Under the pieces are notes generated by a model. That model saw only the letters and a program-made list of their open reading frames with translations. It did not search any database and was not told the DNA's origin. Positions 1 through 8,425 of a stretch of 64,000 nucleotides of DNA are shown one piece after another. Numbering within the stretch: the first letter of the stretch is position 1; every line of letters starts with the position of its first letter. Source of the stretch: Acidobacteriota bacterium (GTDB taxonomy: Bacteria; Acidobacteriota; Vicinamibacteria; Vicinamibacterales; UBA2999); the NCBI GenBank assembly GCA_018000455.1, contig JAGNJW010000012.1, positions 83,660 to 147,659 on the forward strand. The letters run 5' to 3'. The position numbers were made by a program, and so were the translations under genes.

Positions 1-1169
1 CGCCCGCGTGTCAGCAGCAGCGACGGCACGAGGCCGAAGACGAACGTGGTCACGACGGCCACGCCGATGCTCACGGCCAGCGCCCGCCCGTTCACGCCGG
101 CCTCGGCCAGGCGTGGAATCGCCACGGGCAGCAGCGCCGCCAGCAGCGGCAGCGCGGCGGCGGCGGCCGCCAGGCCCACGAGCGAACCGGCCGCCGAGAG
201 CACCACGCTTTCCCATAGCAGCTGCGAGACGATCTGCCAGCTCGAGGCGCCGAGCGCCGTCCGGATCGCCACCTCGCGTTTCCGCGACAGTGCCTTGGTG
301 AGCAAGAGCGACGCCACGTTCAGCACGCCGATGACGAGCAGCAAGCCCACGGCTCCGAGCAGCACCATCAGCGCCGGCCGGTAGTAGCCGAGTTGCTCGT
401 CGATGAGCGGCACGAGACGTGCGTTCCACCCGAGGTTGGTGTCGCGGAACTCGCCCTGCAGGCGTATCCCGAGCGCGGTCGTCGCCTCCTGCGCCTCGGT
501 GAGCGTCGTGCCGGGGGCCAGCCGCGCCACGGCCTCCATGAAGTGCGCAGACCGGCTGTGCTGCGTGAGATCCCACTGCAGGCGCTGCCAGACGTCCACG
601 TCGTCGGGGTAGTGGAAGCCGGGCGGCATGACGCCAACCACCCGGTAGGCCGCGCCGTTCAGGCTGAGCGGCCGTCCCACGATGGCCGGGTCGGCCTGAT
701 AGCGGCTGCGCCACAGGCGATCGCTGATGACGGCGACCTTGTCGGGATGGTGCAGCGTCGTGCTGGCGGGGAAGCCCTCGCCCACCTGGGGCGTCACGCC
801 GAGCAGCGAGAAGAGGTTGTTGCTGACCTCGATGGTGTTGACGCGCAACGGATCCTGGCCGGGATCCTCGAGGTTGATGCCCGGCCGCCACCACGCCGCC
901 GCGTCCTCGAACACCGGCAACTCCCGGTAGTCCATGAAGTTCACCGGCGAGATCGGATCGTGCGCCAGCCCCTGCTCGGTGTTGGTGTCCCACAGCGTCA
1001 CGAGCCGATCGGCGTCGGCGTAGGGCAGCGGGCGCAGCACCACGGCGTCGACGATGCTGAAGACCAGCGTGGCGGCGCCGATGCCCAGGCCGAGCACCAG
1101 CACGGTCACCGCGAACAAGGCGGGACGTTGACGGCACTGGCGCCAGAGATGCCTGAGGGCGGTGCGCAT
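1..1169 (-). CDS. ADOP-family ABC transporter permease (FtsX/MacB-like), 3' end outside window
   Basis: The reading frame from the ATG at 1169 encodes an N-terminal transmembrane helix right after the start (LFAVTVLVLGLGIGAATLVF), a periplasmic MacB_PCD-like domain (PLPYADADRLVTLWDTN, then VVGVMPPGFHYPDDVDVW), and a second helix block with the FtsX signature near residue 310 (KREVAIRTALGAS). This is the permease family much expanded in Acidobacteria and usually about 800 residues with two FtsX repeats; only about 389 residues lie in the window. It probably forms an inner-membrane efflux or lipoprotein-type transporter with an ATPase encoded elsewhere; the substrate cannot be read. The amidohydrolase upstream on the same strand is 88 bp away. 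Confidence 0.88.
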   Translation of the reverse strand, partial: MRTALRHLWRQCRQRPALFAVTVLVLGLGIGAATLVFSIVDAVVLRPLPYADADRLVTLWDTNTEQGLAHDPISPVNFMDYRELPVFEDAAAWWRPGINLEDPGQDPLRVNTIEVSNNLFSLLGVTPQVGEGFPASTTLHHPDKVAVISDRLWRSRYQADPAIVGRPLSLNGAAYRVVGVMPPGFHYPDDVDVWQRLQWDLTQHSRSAHFMEAVARLAPGTTLTEAQEATTALGIRLQGEFRDTNLGWNARLVPLIDEQLGYYRPALMVLLGAVGLLLVIGVLNVASLLLTKALSRKREVAIRTALGASSWQIVSQLLWESVVLSAAGSLVGLAAAAAALPLLAALLPVAIPRLAEAGVNGRALAVSIGVAVVTTFVFGLVPSLLLTRG

Positions 1170-1256
1170 GGCGGTGTCTTGGTTGGACGGCCGCCCCCGC
1201 CAGAAGGTTGGGGGACCAACGGGTTGTGACGGGGCAGGCCCCGCCCCGCCCCGGCC

Positions 1257-2819
1257 TCAGGGCCGTGAGAGGACGCGCACCTGGGGCAGCTGGTCGCGCG
1301 CCACCACCTTGCCCGCGGCCATCAGCACGCCAATGGCGCGGATGTTCTTGATATCCGCCAGCGGGTCAGCCGTGAGCACCAGCAGGTCGGCGATCTTGCC
1401 CGCCTCGAGCGTCCCAAGGTCGGCCGTGCGGCCGGCGGCAAAGGCGCCGTTCTTTGTGCCGGCCACGATCGCCTGCATCGGCGTCATGCCGAGCTCGACC
1501 AGTCCCTCGATACCAAGAATCGTGCCGATGCCGTGGTCTTGCGTCTCGGGCTTCGGCGTGCGCGACAGCTCGGCTGCCGCCGCCCAGTAGTTGTCGGTGC
1601 CTACGGTGACGACCGCTCCGGCGGCAACGAGCGCCATCGCGTTCTTGCGCCGCAGCTCCATCTCGTCGCCGGTGTCGGCGGCGTCCTTGCGCCGCTCGGC
1701 CGACGTCTTGGCCCGCGCGCCGCCAGCGCCACCGGCCTTCTCGGCCTTGGCCGCTTCCTCCGCGAGCTTCTTGAGCGCCGCCTCGCGATCCTTCAGGTGC
1801 TTGGCCCACGCTTCGCCGGTGATGGTGTTCACGAGCATGTTGGCGGCGATGCGCTTGTCGACGATGGCGCGAATGAGCGCCGGCGGCAACTCGCGCGGTC
1901 CGAGCATCTCGGGGTGCTGAATGCCGTCGATGCCGGCCGCAATCGACAGCCGCAATCCATCGGGCGTCGTCGAATGCGTCTCGGCCTTCTTGCCGCGCTT
2001 GTGCGCTTCCTCCACCATCACGCGCTGCGCCTCGGGCGAGAAGCCGATGAACGACGGACGCGCGAAGTGCGCCGTGCCGCCGAACTTGATGAAGTCGGGC
2101 CCCTTGTCCAGATAGGCGTTGATGGCGACCCGCAGCTCCTCGGGCGTCATGTCGACCAGGTCCTCGCCGGCGCCCTGCGCCACCTGGTCGTTCATCTGCT
2201 CCTGGAACATCGTCAGCCCCGCCTCGCGGATGAGGCTGAACGACACCGAGTAGGGCCCGCCCCAACCCACGATGTTGCCGGCTGCCAGGATGCGGGCACC
2301 CACCGCCTCGCCGCGCGCGATGCGATCGCGCGTCGCGACCAGGGCCGGCAGTACGCCGTAGCTGTCGCGCACGGTCGTCACGCCGTGCTTCAACTGCAAC
2401 TGCGCCGCCTCGAGCACGATCTCGGCCTGGCGCGCGTTGTAGCGCACGAGCGTCTCGTAACGATCGTTGACGCCGCCGTAGAGCGACAGGTGCACGTTGG
2501 TGTCGATGAAGCCCGGCACCACGAACTGCCCGGTGGCGTCGATGATGGTGGCGCCGGGGGGCACTGCCACCGCTTCGCGCGGCCCCACGGCCGTGATGCG
2601 ATCGCCGGTGACGACGATGACCGCGTCCGGTACCGGCGCCCGGCCGGTGCCGTCGACGAGCGTGGCGCCGATGATGGCGGTGACCCCTGCAGGCGGGGTC
2701 GCTTGCGCGACGCGCCCAGCCCCAGAGGTCTCGGCGGACGGGTGCAGGGTAGCAGTGGCGAGCGTGGCCAGCGCGGCCAGCGCCAGACACGCGGGCACAC
2801 ACGACGTTCGAGGCGGCAT
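1257..2819 (-). CDS. Secreted amidohydrolase family protein (imidazolonepropionase/prolidase-like)
   Basis: About 520 residues with an N-terminal signal peptide, then an amidohydrolase fold: N-terminal beta-sandwich (IIGATLVDGTGRAPVPDAVI), metal-binding segment GFIDTNVHL, candidate carboxylated lysine in FIKFGGTAHF, a ligand histidine in KAETHSTT, another in GIQHPEM, and the catalytic aspartate in TVGTDNY. The first histidine of the usual HxH motif reads Asn (DTNVH), which could change metal binding. A charged Ala/Lys-rich insert lies near residues 370-410. Start chosen at 2819; an ATG at 2828 adds three residues. Likely periplasmic or exported hydrolase of cyclic amides or dipeptides; substrate unknown. 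Confidence 0.85.
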   Translation of the reverse strand: MPPRTSCVPACLALAALATLATATLHPSAETSGAGRVAQATPPAGVTAIIGATLVDGTGRAPVPDAVIVVTGDRITAVGPREAVAVPPGATIIDATGQFVVPGFIDTNVHLSLYGGVNDRYETLVRYNARQAEIVLEAAQLQLKHGVTTVRDSYGVLPALVATRDRIARGEAVGARILAAGNIVGWGGPYSVSFSLIREAGLTMFQEQMNDQVAQGAGEDLVDMTPEELRVAINAYLDKGPDFIKFGGTAHFARPSFIGFSPEAQRVMVEEAHKRGKKAETHSTTPDGLRLSIAAGIDGIQHPEMLGPRELPPALIRAIVDKRIAANMLVNTITGEAWAKHLKDREAALKKLAEEAAKAEKAGGAGGARAKTSAERRKDAADTGDEMELRRKNAMALVAAGAVVTVGTDNYWAAAAELSRTPKPETQDHGIGTILGIEGLVELGMTPMQAIVAGTKNGAFAAGRTADLGTLEAGKIADLLVLTADPLADIKNIRAIGVLMAAGKVVARDQLPQVRVLSRP

Positions 2820-2842
2820 GGCCGCCATTCTAGCCCCGCACG

Positions 2843-3055
2843 GCAGTTGCGTTGGCGTGGTGTCCGGTCGGCGAGCGACTATGAGTCGTCGTCGCTCGGA
2901 AAGCCGACACTCGCGCCGAGAGTGCGGGCGACACGCAGGGTAGGGGATAGGGGTCCCCAGAAGTGCTTTGGACGGCAGAACGGGTCGCCGAGAGGCGCGA
3001 GTGTCCGACGCGATAAATCGGAGCCGACGACTGGACGCCACGCCGACGCAACTGC
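2843..3055 (+). repeat. 213-bp structured repeat, full copy A (candidate ncRNA or MITE-like element)
   Basis: The element begins GCAGTTGCGTTGGCGTGG and ends with a near-complement (CCACGCCGACGCAACTGC). The first and last 28 bases pair without a gap if G-T wobbles are allowed. Inside are a hairpin CGACT-ATG-AGTCG, a 12-bp stem between 2906-2917 and 2994-3005, and a GGGGTCCCC palindrome. The same 213-bp unit, with no indels and about 17 substitutions by hand count, lies at 50771-50983, and its first 43 bp at 49995-50037. It fills the gap between the amidohydrolase and rlmF and contains no plausible gene. Confidence 0.8.
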
Positions 3056-3064
3056 TATCCGGGG

Positions 3065-4006
3065 TTATATCCGCATGTAGGTCCAGGCCAGGATGCGGCT
3101 CTGCTTCTGGCCCTGTGCCATCTCGATCGTCCGCACTTCAGCGGGTTTGACCTGCCTGAGCGCCCGGCGCAGGCGGGGCAGGTGCGCGCTCTGTGCGACC
3201 AGCGTCGTGAACCAGAAACACAGCTGCGGGCGGACGGCACTCTCGGCGATCATCCGCTCGATGAAGCCCACCTCGCCACCGGCACACCACAGTTCGCCAG
3301 CCGAGCCGCCGAAGTTCAGCGCCGCCGCCGTCGGCGCCAGTTGCAGGTTGCGCCGCTTGCGCGACGACCCTGCGGCGGCCTCCTCGGCCGAGGCATGGAA
3401 CGGCGGATTGCACATCGACGCCGCGAACCTCTCACCCGGCTGCGTGACGTTGGCAAAGCAGGCCAGGGGATCGGGCTGCAGGCGTCCCTCGATGAGCGGC
3501 GCGATCTGACGGTTGACGCGCACGATCTGCCGGGCCCAGCGATGCGCCGTGCGATCGCACTCGGCGGCCACGAAACACCAGCCGTATTCGCAGGCGCCCA
3601 CCAGGGGATAGATGCAGTTGGCGCCGGTGCCGATATCGAGGATGGTCACGGCCGGTCCTTGCGGAATCGCGGCGTCGTCGCCCCCCGACAGCAAGTCGGC
3701 CAGATGGTGCAGGTAGTCGCAGCGCCCCGGAATCGGCGGGCACAGAGCGCCGGACGGCACGCTCCACTTCAGGCCGTAGGTGTCTCGCAGCAACGCCGTA
3801 TTCAGCGCCAGGACGGCCGCGGGATCGGCGAAGTCGATCGTGGCCTCGCCGCGCGGACTCTGCACGACGAACGCTCGCAGCGGTGGATGCGCCAGCATCA
3901 GGCGGGAGAAATCGTAGCCGCGACGAAACCGGTTGCGCACGTGCATCTGGTGCCGGCTGGAACGCCCGGCGCCGGGGCGCGCGAGCCTCGCCGGCGATGG
4001 TGTCAT
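3065..4006 (-). CDS. rlmF: 23S rRNA (adenine(1618)-N6)-methyltransferase RlmF
   Basis: 313 residues, the normal family length. It should transfer a methyl group from S-adenosylmethionine to N6 of A1618 (E. coli numbering) in 23S rRNA, in the cytoplasm. Family hallmarks are all present in order: MHVRNRFRRGYDF near residue 21, GALCPPIPGRCDYLHHLADL near 86-105, the SAM-binding LDIGTGANCIYPL, the catalytic NPPF motif in MCNPPFHAS, the LNFGGSAGELWC segment, and the C-terminal QGQKQSRILAWT. A stand-alone gene with the structured repeat behind its stop codon. The start at 4006 leaves a short basic N-terminal extension; a slightly later start is possible. Confidence 0.95.
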   Translation of the reverse strand: MTPSPARLARPGAGRSSRHQMHVRNRFRRGYDFSRLMLAHPPLRAFVVQSPRGEATIDFADPAAVLALNTALLRDTYGLKWSVPSGALCPPIPGRCDYLHHLADLLSGGDDAAIPQGPAVTILDIGTGANCIYPLVGACEYGWCFVAAECDRTAHRWARQIVRVNRQIAPLIEGRLQPDPLACFANVTQPGERFAASMCNPPFHASAEEAAAGSSRKRRNLQLAPTAAALNFGGSAGELWCAGGEVGFIERMIAESAVRPQLCFWFTTLVAQSAHLPRLRRALRQVKPAEVRTIEMAQGQKQSRILAWTYMRI

Positions 4007-4042
4007 GCCGGCATCGTAGCGCGAAATCGGGTGGTCGTCCGG

Positions 4043-5578
4043 TCAGGCCCGCACCACCTTTGCTGGCACCGGCACGCCCGAGCTATCGAGCTCGTAGGCG
4101 TAGCCTTCCTTCTGCTGGACGTTGCCGCTGTCGGTGTAGACGAACAGGCGCCGGCCGTTGGTGCGCGTCTTGACCAGGCCGAACGCGGTGCGGCTGAAGC
4201 CGTAGAACTCGCCGCGCGCCTTCTGCGTCGCCGTCTTCGGATGCGCCAGCAACGAGTAGCCCTCGGCGTTGAAGAACGCCACCAGCTCGGTCACGAAGAT
4301 GAGCGGCTCGGGCACGCGCGACCACTTGCCGAGTGCGCCCATCAGCGTGGCCCGCGGATGGATGTACTCCTTGCGCGCGCTCTCGTCGCCGCTCGACACC
4401 ACGCTCACGACCGGCGCCACCGCCTGGAACATCGCGCCCGAGAAATCCGCCGAGCCGTGGTGCGGCACCTTGAACACCTCCGATCGCAGATTCACCCGGC
4501 CGGCGTTGTGCTCGCGCGCCAGGAAGCGGCTGGCTTGATCGTTCAGGTCGCCGGCGAACAGATAGCTGAAGCCGCCGTACGACAGGCGGAACACGATCGA
4601 GTGGCCGTTGATCGTGTGCGACGCCGAATGCCCCTTGAACGGCGCGTTGGCGACGTCCAGCGACTCATGGCCCAGACGCGGCCCCTTCGGGGGATTGCCC
4701 AGGAACGGCAGCGCCGGCTTGCCGGCCACCGTCGTCACGAGCGGCCCCAGCACGTCGATCGTCATCGTGTCGGTGTTGAAGAACTTGAACGCGGCGTTGT
4801 CGCCGAAGGCCAGACGCCGGAACGTCAGCGGCGAGCGCGCGTGATAGGTGGCAAGCGTCGCCTTCCACTTCCGGAACGGCTCGTTCAGCTCCGTGTCGGG
4901 CACGTCGAGCAGGTTGGTCGCGAGGCCGGTGAGGTAGGTCTGCCCGTCCACGACCTTGGTTGGGCCCAGCAGCGCGATCTCTTTCGTGCGTGTACCGTTC
5001 ATGGTGCTCGGCCGCTTGACGATGCCGTTGTGGTAGATGCGCTTCGGCTCGATGAACAGGCGCTTTCGCGGCTCCTTGTTCGTTTCAGACTCCTGAATCT
5101 CCGGCAGCCCCGAGAAGTGGTCCGCATCGCCGTGCGTGACCAGGATGCAGTCGATCGTCTTGGGCTTGGCCAGGCTCGTGCCGCGGTAACGGCCGGCGAG
5201 GTAGCGCGCGAAGAGCTGGTTGTCGCCGCCGTCGACGAGAATCACGGTGCCGTCGGGCGCTTCGATGACCGAGCCGTCGCCCTGCTGCACGTCGACGAAG
5301 TTCACCTTCAGCACGTCGTTCTCGGTCCGCGGCTTGACGAGCGACGTGGCCTTCAGCTTCGACGAGGCGGCCGGCTCGATGTAACCCTTGACCTTCACGG
5401 GCAGGATGCTGCCGTCGGCAAGCTCGTTGAAGAACACCGTCTCCACCTCGAGCTGGCGCGCGCTTTCCTTCGTGATGACGACCTCGTCGCCCCAGGCCAA
5501 GGTGCGGGCCAGCGTCTTCCTGCCGGGCTTGGCCCACACATCCACCAGATCAACAGTGACGACGCATCGCTTGCGCAT
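4043..5578 (-). CDS. Metallo-beta-lactamase-fold hydrolase (ComEC/Rec2 C-terminal-like)
   Basis: The ATG at 5578 follows an AGGAGC ribosome-binding site at good spacing; an in-frame ATG at 5617 would add 13 residues. The ~511-residue protein starts with an ~85-residue beta-rich domain (VWAKPGRKTLARTLAWGD), followed by a metallo-beta-lactamase fold: VDVQQGDGSVIEAP, the metal motif THGDADHFSGL, FAGDLNDQASRF, and VPHHGSADFSG. This pattern resembles the MBL domain of ComEC and stand-alone 'competence-like' MBL proteins. No transmembrane segments are seen, so it is likely a soluble hydrolase or nuclease rather than a DNA-uptake channel. Function unproven. It is separated from rlmF by about 36 bp on the same strand. 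Confidence 0.8.
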   Translation of the reverse strand: MRKRCVVTVDLVDVWAKPGRKTLARTLAWGDEVVITKESARQLEVETVFFNELADGSILPVKVKGYIEPAASSKLKATSLVKPRTENDVLKVNFVDVQQGDGSVIEAPDGTVILVDGGDNQLFARYLAGRYRGTSLAKPKTIDCILVTHGDADHFSGLPEIQESETNKEPRKRLFIEPKRIYHNGIVKRPSTMNGTRTKEIALLGPTKVVDGQTYLTGLATNLLDVPDTELNEPFRKWKATLATYHARSPLTFRRLAFGDNAAFKFFNTDTMTIDVLGPLVTTVAGKPALPFLGNPPKGPRLGHESLDVANAPFKGHSASHTINGHSIVFRLSYGGFSYLFAGDLNDQASRFLAREHNAGRVNLRSEVFKVPHHGSADFSGAMFQAVAPVVSVVSSGDESARKEYIHPRATLMGALGKWSRVPEPLIFVTELVAFFNAEGYSLLAHPKTATQKARGEFYGFSRTAFGLVKTRTNGRRLFVYTDSGNVQQKEGYAYELDSSGVPVPAKVVRA

Positions 5579-5732
5579 GGAGCAGCTCCTGGCGGGACAC
5601 ACGGCCCGCCCTGCCAAGATAGACGGCCGGTTTTGGCCACATTCGTGCGGCGCGCGGCTGGTGGATCACGTCAACCGGGCCCGCAATCGGCGCGCGACAA
5701 ACCCGCACGCCGGCTGCCGACGGTGTACGCTT

Positions 5733-6224
5733 ATGGGCTCTATGTACAAACAAGGCGACGTCGTCCGGCATCGATCGAAACCAGAGTGGGGCGTTGGCCG
5801 CATCACCGGACAGACCGGTGAAGGGAAAGTGCTCATCAAGTTCTCCAGCAGAAGCGGCGACGTGCTGCTCACGCCCGACGGCGCCGCCGCGCACCTGGTG
5901 CCCGACACCGGCGTCGTCGGGGCGATCTCGCCGCAAGTCGTGCGCCACGTGGCGCCGGTGCGCCGCGCGCCGTGCGTCACGTGTTCGGCAGACGTCCGCG
6001 CCGTGGTCACCTCACGAGACGGCGCCTGGCGATCGTGCGTGGCGTGCTCGGCCAGAAACGGTCGCCAGCACGTGTTCATGCCGTTCCCCGGGGGGTTCGA
6101 CGTGATCGACCCGCCGCTTGGCGACGACGAGGTCTCCGACGACCCCCACTACGGCTGGTGCCGCGCCTGCCGCGCCTCGACGCGCGCCTTCGGCTACAAG
6201 AACTGCAACCTCGTGATGCGCTGA
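5733..6224 (+). CDS. DUF3553-like N-terminal domain protein with C-terminal Cys motifs
   Basis: About 163 residues. The N-terminus (MYKQGDVVRHRSKPEWGVGR) matches the DUF3553/CarD-like small beta-barrel pattern with a WGVG core. The C-terminal half carries CVTC, CVAC and CRAC pairs that look like zinc-ribbon knuckles. Start is ambiguous between ATG 5733 and ATG 5742; neither has a strong ribosome-binding site. Transcribed divergently from the MBL gene and convergently with the Uma2 gene. Role unknown; nucleic-acid binding is only an inference from the fold type. Confidence 0.6.
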   Translation: MGSMYKQGDVVRHRSKPEWGVGRITGQTGEGKVLIKFSSRSGDVLLTPDGAAAHLVPDTGVVGAISPQVVRHVAPVRRAPCVTCSADVRAVVTSRDGAWRSCVACSARNGRQHVFMPFPGGFDVIDPPLGDDEVSDDPHYGWCRACRASTRAFGYKNCNLVMR

Positions 6225-6230
6225 CCGCGT

Positions 6231-6279
6231 CGCCGACGAGACCGTCCACGCTTGCCGCGCGGGCCGTCAGTCGTCGGCG
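6231..6279. terminator. Possible convergent terminator dyad
   Basis: A perfect 9-bp inverted repeat (CGCCGACGA at 6231-6239, its complement at 6271-6279) straddles the convergent ends of the DUF3553-like gene and the Uma2 gene. The loop is long (31 nt) and there is no T-tract, so this is a weak call. Confidence 0.3.
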
Positions 6280-6860
6280 AACAACCTGGCGAGCTCGATC
6301 GACCATCCCGGCACCACCGGACTGGCAAGCGTGTCGCCGTTCTCGCGCGTGAGTTCCGCCACTCGCGGGAACCCGCCATCGTCGGCCCGGCGGAAGACCT
6401 TCACCAGATCCAGCTCCGGATCGAGCAGCCAGTACTCGCGCACGCCGCCGCGCTCGAACAGCCGCCGCTTGATCTGCTCGTCGACCTTGCGGGTGCCGGG
6501 CGAGAGGATCTCCACCACGAGGGCCGGGGCGCCCTGCACGTTCTTGGTCGTCAGGATGTCGAGCTGGTCGGCGGCCACGACCAGCAGGTCGGGCTCGACC
6601 ACGTCGTAGCGGGAGAAGATGACGTCCAGCGGCGCGTAGTAGACGCGTCCGAGCGCCGGATGTGCTGCCAGAAAGTTGCCGAGCGACAGGTGGAGGCGGC
6701 CGCTGAGTGCCTGGTGGCGCAGGATCGGCGACGGCGTCACGTAGTGCACTCCGTCGATGATCTCGTGGCGCTTCCCGTCATCGGGGAAGAGCAGCAAGTC
6801 GTCCACCGTGAGGCGGGTGTCAGACGCGGGGCTCGTGGGCATCGAAGGCGTCCCGTCCAT
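6267..6860 (-). CDS. Uma2-family (DUF820) putative restriction endonuclease
   Basis: 197 residues, typical family length. PD-(D/E)XK-like Uma2 features are visible: RLTVDDLLLFPDDGKRHEII with the catalytic-type Glu in HEIIDG, VYYAPLDVIFSRYDVVEPDL (Asp in EPDL), and ALVVEILSPGTRKVDEQIKR, followed by VREYWLLDPEL. A paralogue with nearly the same motif order sits at 48659-49240. The biological role of Uma2 proteins is poorly known. Convergent with the upstream DUF3553-like gene. Confidence 0.85.
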   Translation of the reverse strand: MDGTPSMPTSPASDTRLTVDDLLLFPDDGKRHEIIDGVHYVTPSPILRHQALSGRLHLSLGNFLAAHPALGRVYYAPLDVIFSRYDVVEPDLLVVAADQLDILTTKNVQGAPALVVEILSPGTRKVDEQIKRRLFERGGVREYWLLDPELDLVKVFRRADDGGFPRVAELTRENGDTLASPVVPGWSIELARLFADD

Positions 6861-6991
6861 GGCCGCATGCTACCGCGGAACATGCAACGGGCAATGCGGG
6901 AGGCGTGCCGTCAAGAAAACACGCCGCCACTCGCCGTGGCGGGGCTGCGGGCGTCAGGAACTGCTGCGGTCCCGAGGTGGTTAGGTCGCAG

Positions 6992-8323
6992 CTATTGCAG
7001 ATACCGCCCGCGCTCTCCGCGCTCCCAGGGCCGGTAGTCGAGCGCGAACCGCAGCCGCTCGTGAATGGGCGGATGGCTCGCCGCCCAGAACACATAGAGC
7101 GGATGAGGCGTGGGATAGACCAGCCCCTTCTCGCCGAGCTTCTGGAACGCGTGTGCCGCGGCTTGCGATGAGTCGGCCGTGAGGCCGTGCATCGCCTCGA
7201 GCCCGTAGATGTCGGCCTGATGCTCCAGATAGCGCGAGAATGCCGCCTGCACCGGCTGCGCCGCCAGCGAGAACACGCTCAAGAGCAGGAGCAGCACCGG
7301 CAGCGACGCCCAGTCACTCACGCTCGGCACATCCCAGCGCGCGCCCCAGCGCGCCAGCACGCCGCCGAGCAGCCGATGCGCCAGATACAGCTGCAGTAGC
7401 AGCCCCACCACCGCAAACCCCAGCGACAGCCAGACGTGTTGAAGCACGTAGTGCCCCATCTCGTGCGCGAACACGAACATCGTCTCCGGCACGCGCAGAT
7501 CGCGCGACGTGTTGTCCCACACCACCACCCGCTTGCTGGCGCCGATGCCGGTGACGTAGGCGTTGTAGGTGGTCACCTTGTCGCTGGCCGCCATCTCGAA
7601 CATGCGCGAGCGCTCGATGGTGAGGCCGCCGCGCGCCATCACCTTCTCCAGTTCCGGCACGAGCGCCGGCTGCGACGCCTCGAGCGGCGAGAACGTATTG
7701 AAGAGCGGCGCGATGAAGATCGGCCCGATCAGGATGAAGAACAGCAGGATCGGCAGCAGCCCCAGCCAGCCGTAAAACCACCAGCGCGTGGGGAAGCGCC
7801 GCAGCGCCGCGTAGAGCCCCCACACGAGCAACGTGCCGATGACCGTGCCCAGCAGCTCGCCCTTGGTCCAGTCCCAGAACCACGAGCCCCACGTCTGCAC
7901 CGACAACCCGTAGCGCGAATCGAGATACTGCCCGTAGACGCCGATCGGCAGACTGAGCACGTCGACGAGCAGCAGGAACAGCGGCGCGAACACCAGCGCC
8001 TGCACGAACCGCCGCCGGCTCACGCGCCGGGCCAGCGTGCGCAGACGCGGCGCCAGGTGCCCGACGATCATCAGCACGAGCAGCGCGAAACCGTAGATGG
8101 TGCCCACGACGAGCATCACCACCCGCGTGCGATAGAGCGCCTCGGCTTTCGCCAGCGTCTCGGGCGGCAGCGTGTAGCTCGTGATGACGTCCGCAGCAGG
8201 AGCGACCGCCTGCCCGGTGACGGGCGACGCGAGCGCGACGAGCAGGAGGATAGCGACGAGCGTGACGCGGGGGAGGGTCACGAGCCGGAATGCTACACCG
8301 TCTCGCTGTGCCGAACTGCGCAT
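6992..8323 (-). CDS. M48-family metalloprotease (Ste24/CAAX prenyl protease-like)
   Basis: About 443 residues from the ATG at 8323; an upstream in-frame start at 8359 is possible. Several hydrophobic helices (VTLVAILLLVALASPVTG at the start, then VVMLVVGTIYGFALLVLMIV and others) place it in the inner membrane. The zinc motif HEMGHYVLQH is followed by the third-ligand region LEHQADIYGLEAM, as expected for Ste24-type M48 peptidases with the N-terminal extension PF16491. It probably takes part in membrane protein quality control. The next minus-strand gene lies well downstream, so it looks monocistronic. Confidence 0.9.
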   Translation of the reverse strand: MRSSAQRDGVAFRLVTLPRVTLVAILLLVALASPVTGQAVAPAADVITSYTLPPETLAKAEALYRTRVVMLVVGTIYGFALLVLMIVGHLAPRLRTLARRVSRRRFVQALVFAPLFLLLVDVLSLPIGVYGQYLDSRYGLSVQTWGSWFWDWTKGELLGTVIGTLLVWGLYAALRRFPTRWWFYGWLGLLPILLFFILIGPIFIAPLFNTFSPLEASQPALVPELEKVMARGGLTIERSRMFEMAASDKVTTYNAYVTGIGASKRVVVWDNTSRDLRVPETMFVFAHEMGHYVLQHVWLSLGFAVVGLLLQLYLAHRLLGGVLARWGARWDVPSVSDWASLPVLLLLLSVFSLAAQPVQAAFSRYLEHQADIYGLEAMHGLTADSSQAAAHAFQKLGEKGLVYPTPHPLYVFWAASHPPIHERLRFALDYRPWERGERGRYLQ

Positions 8324-8425
8324 GGTGCCCCTGTATTCACGCGTGACCTGCCCTGTCACAGCCGCTGCGTAGCATCACACCTCGTCGAGCCGATCTTCCC
8401 CTCGTGCTCCGGAGGTCACCCAACC

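Noticed and set aside
3182..5821. A very long open frame on the plus strand (879 codons) opposite rlmF and the MBL gene
   Set aside because: It is a GC-driven shadow: Arg/His/Gly-rich sequence with no family features, while the minus-strand genes have clear motifs. The same applies to long antisense frames at 1533-3080, 7436-8400, 17672-19168, 18897-20906, 59022-60917 and 62009-63757.
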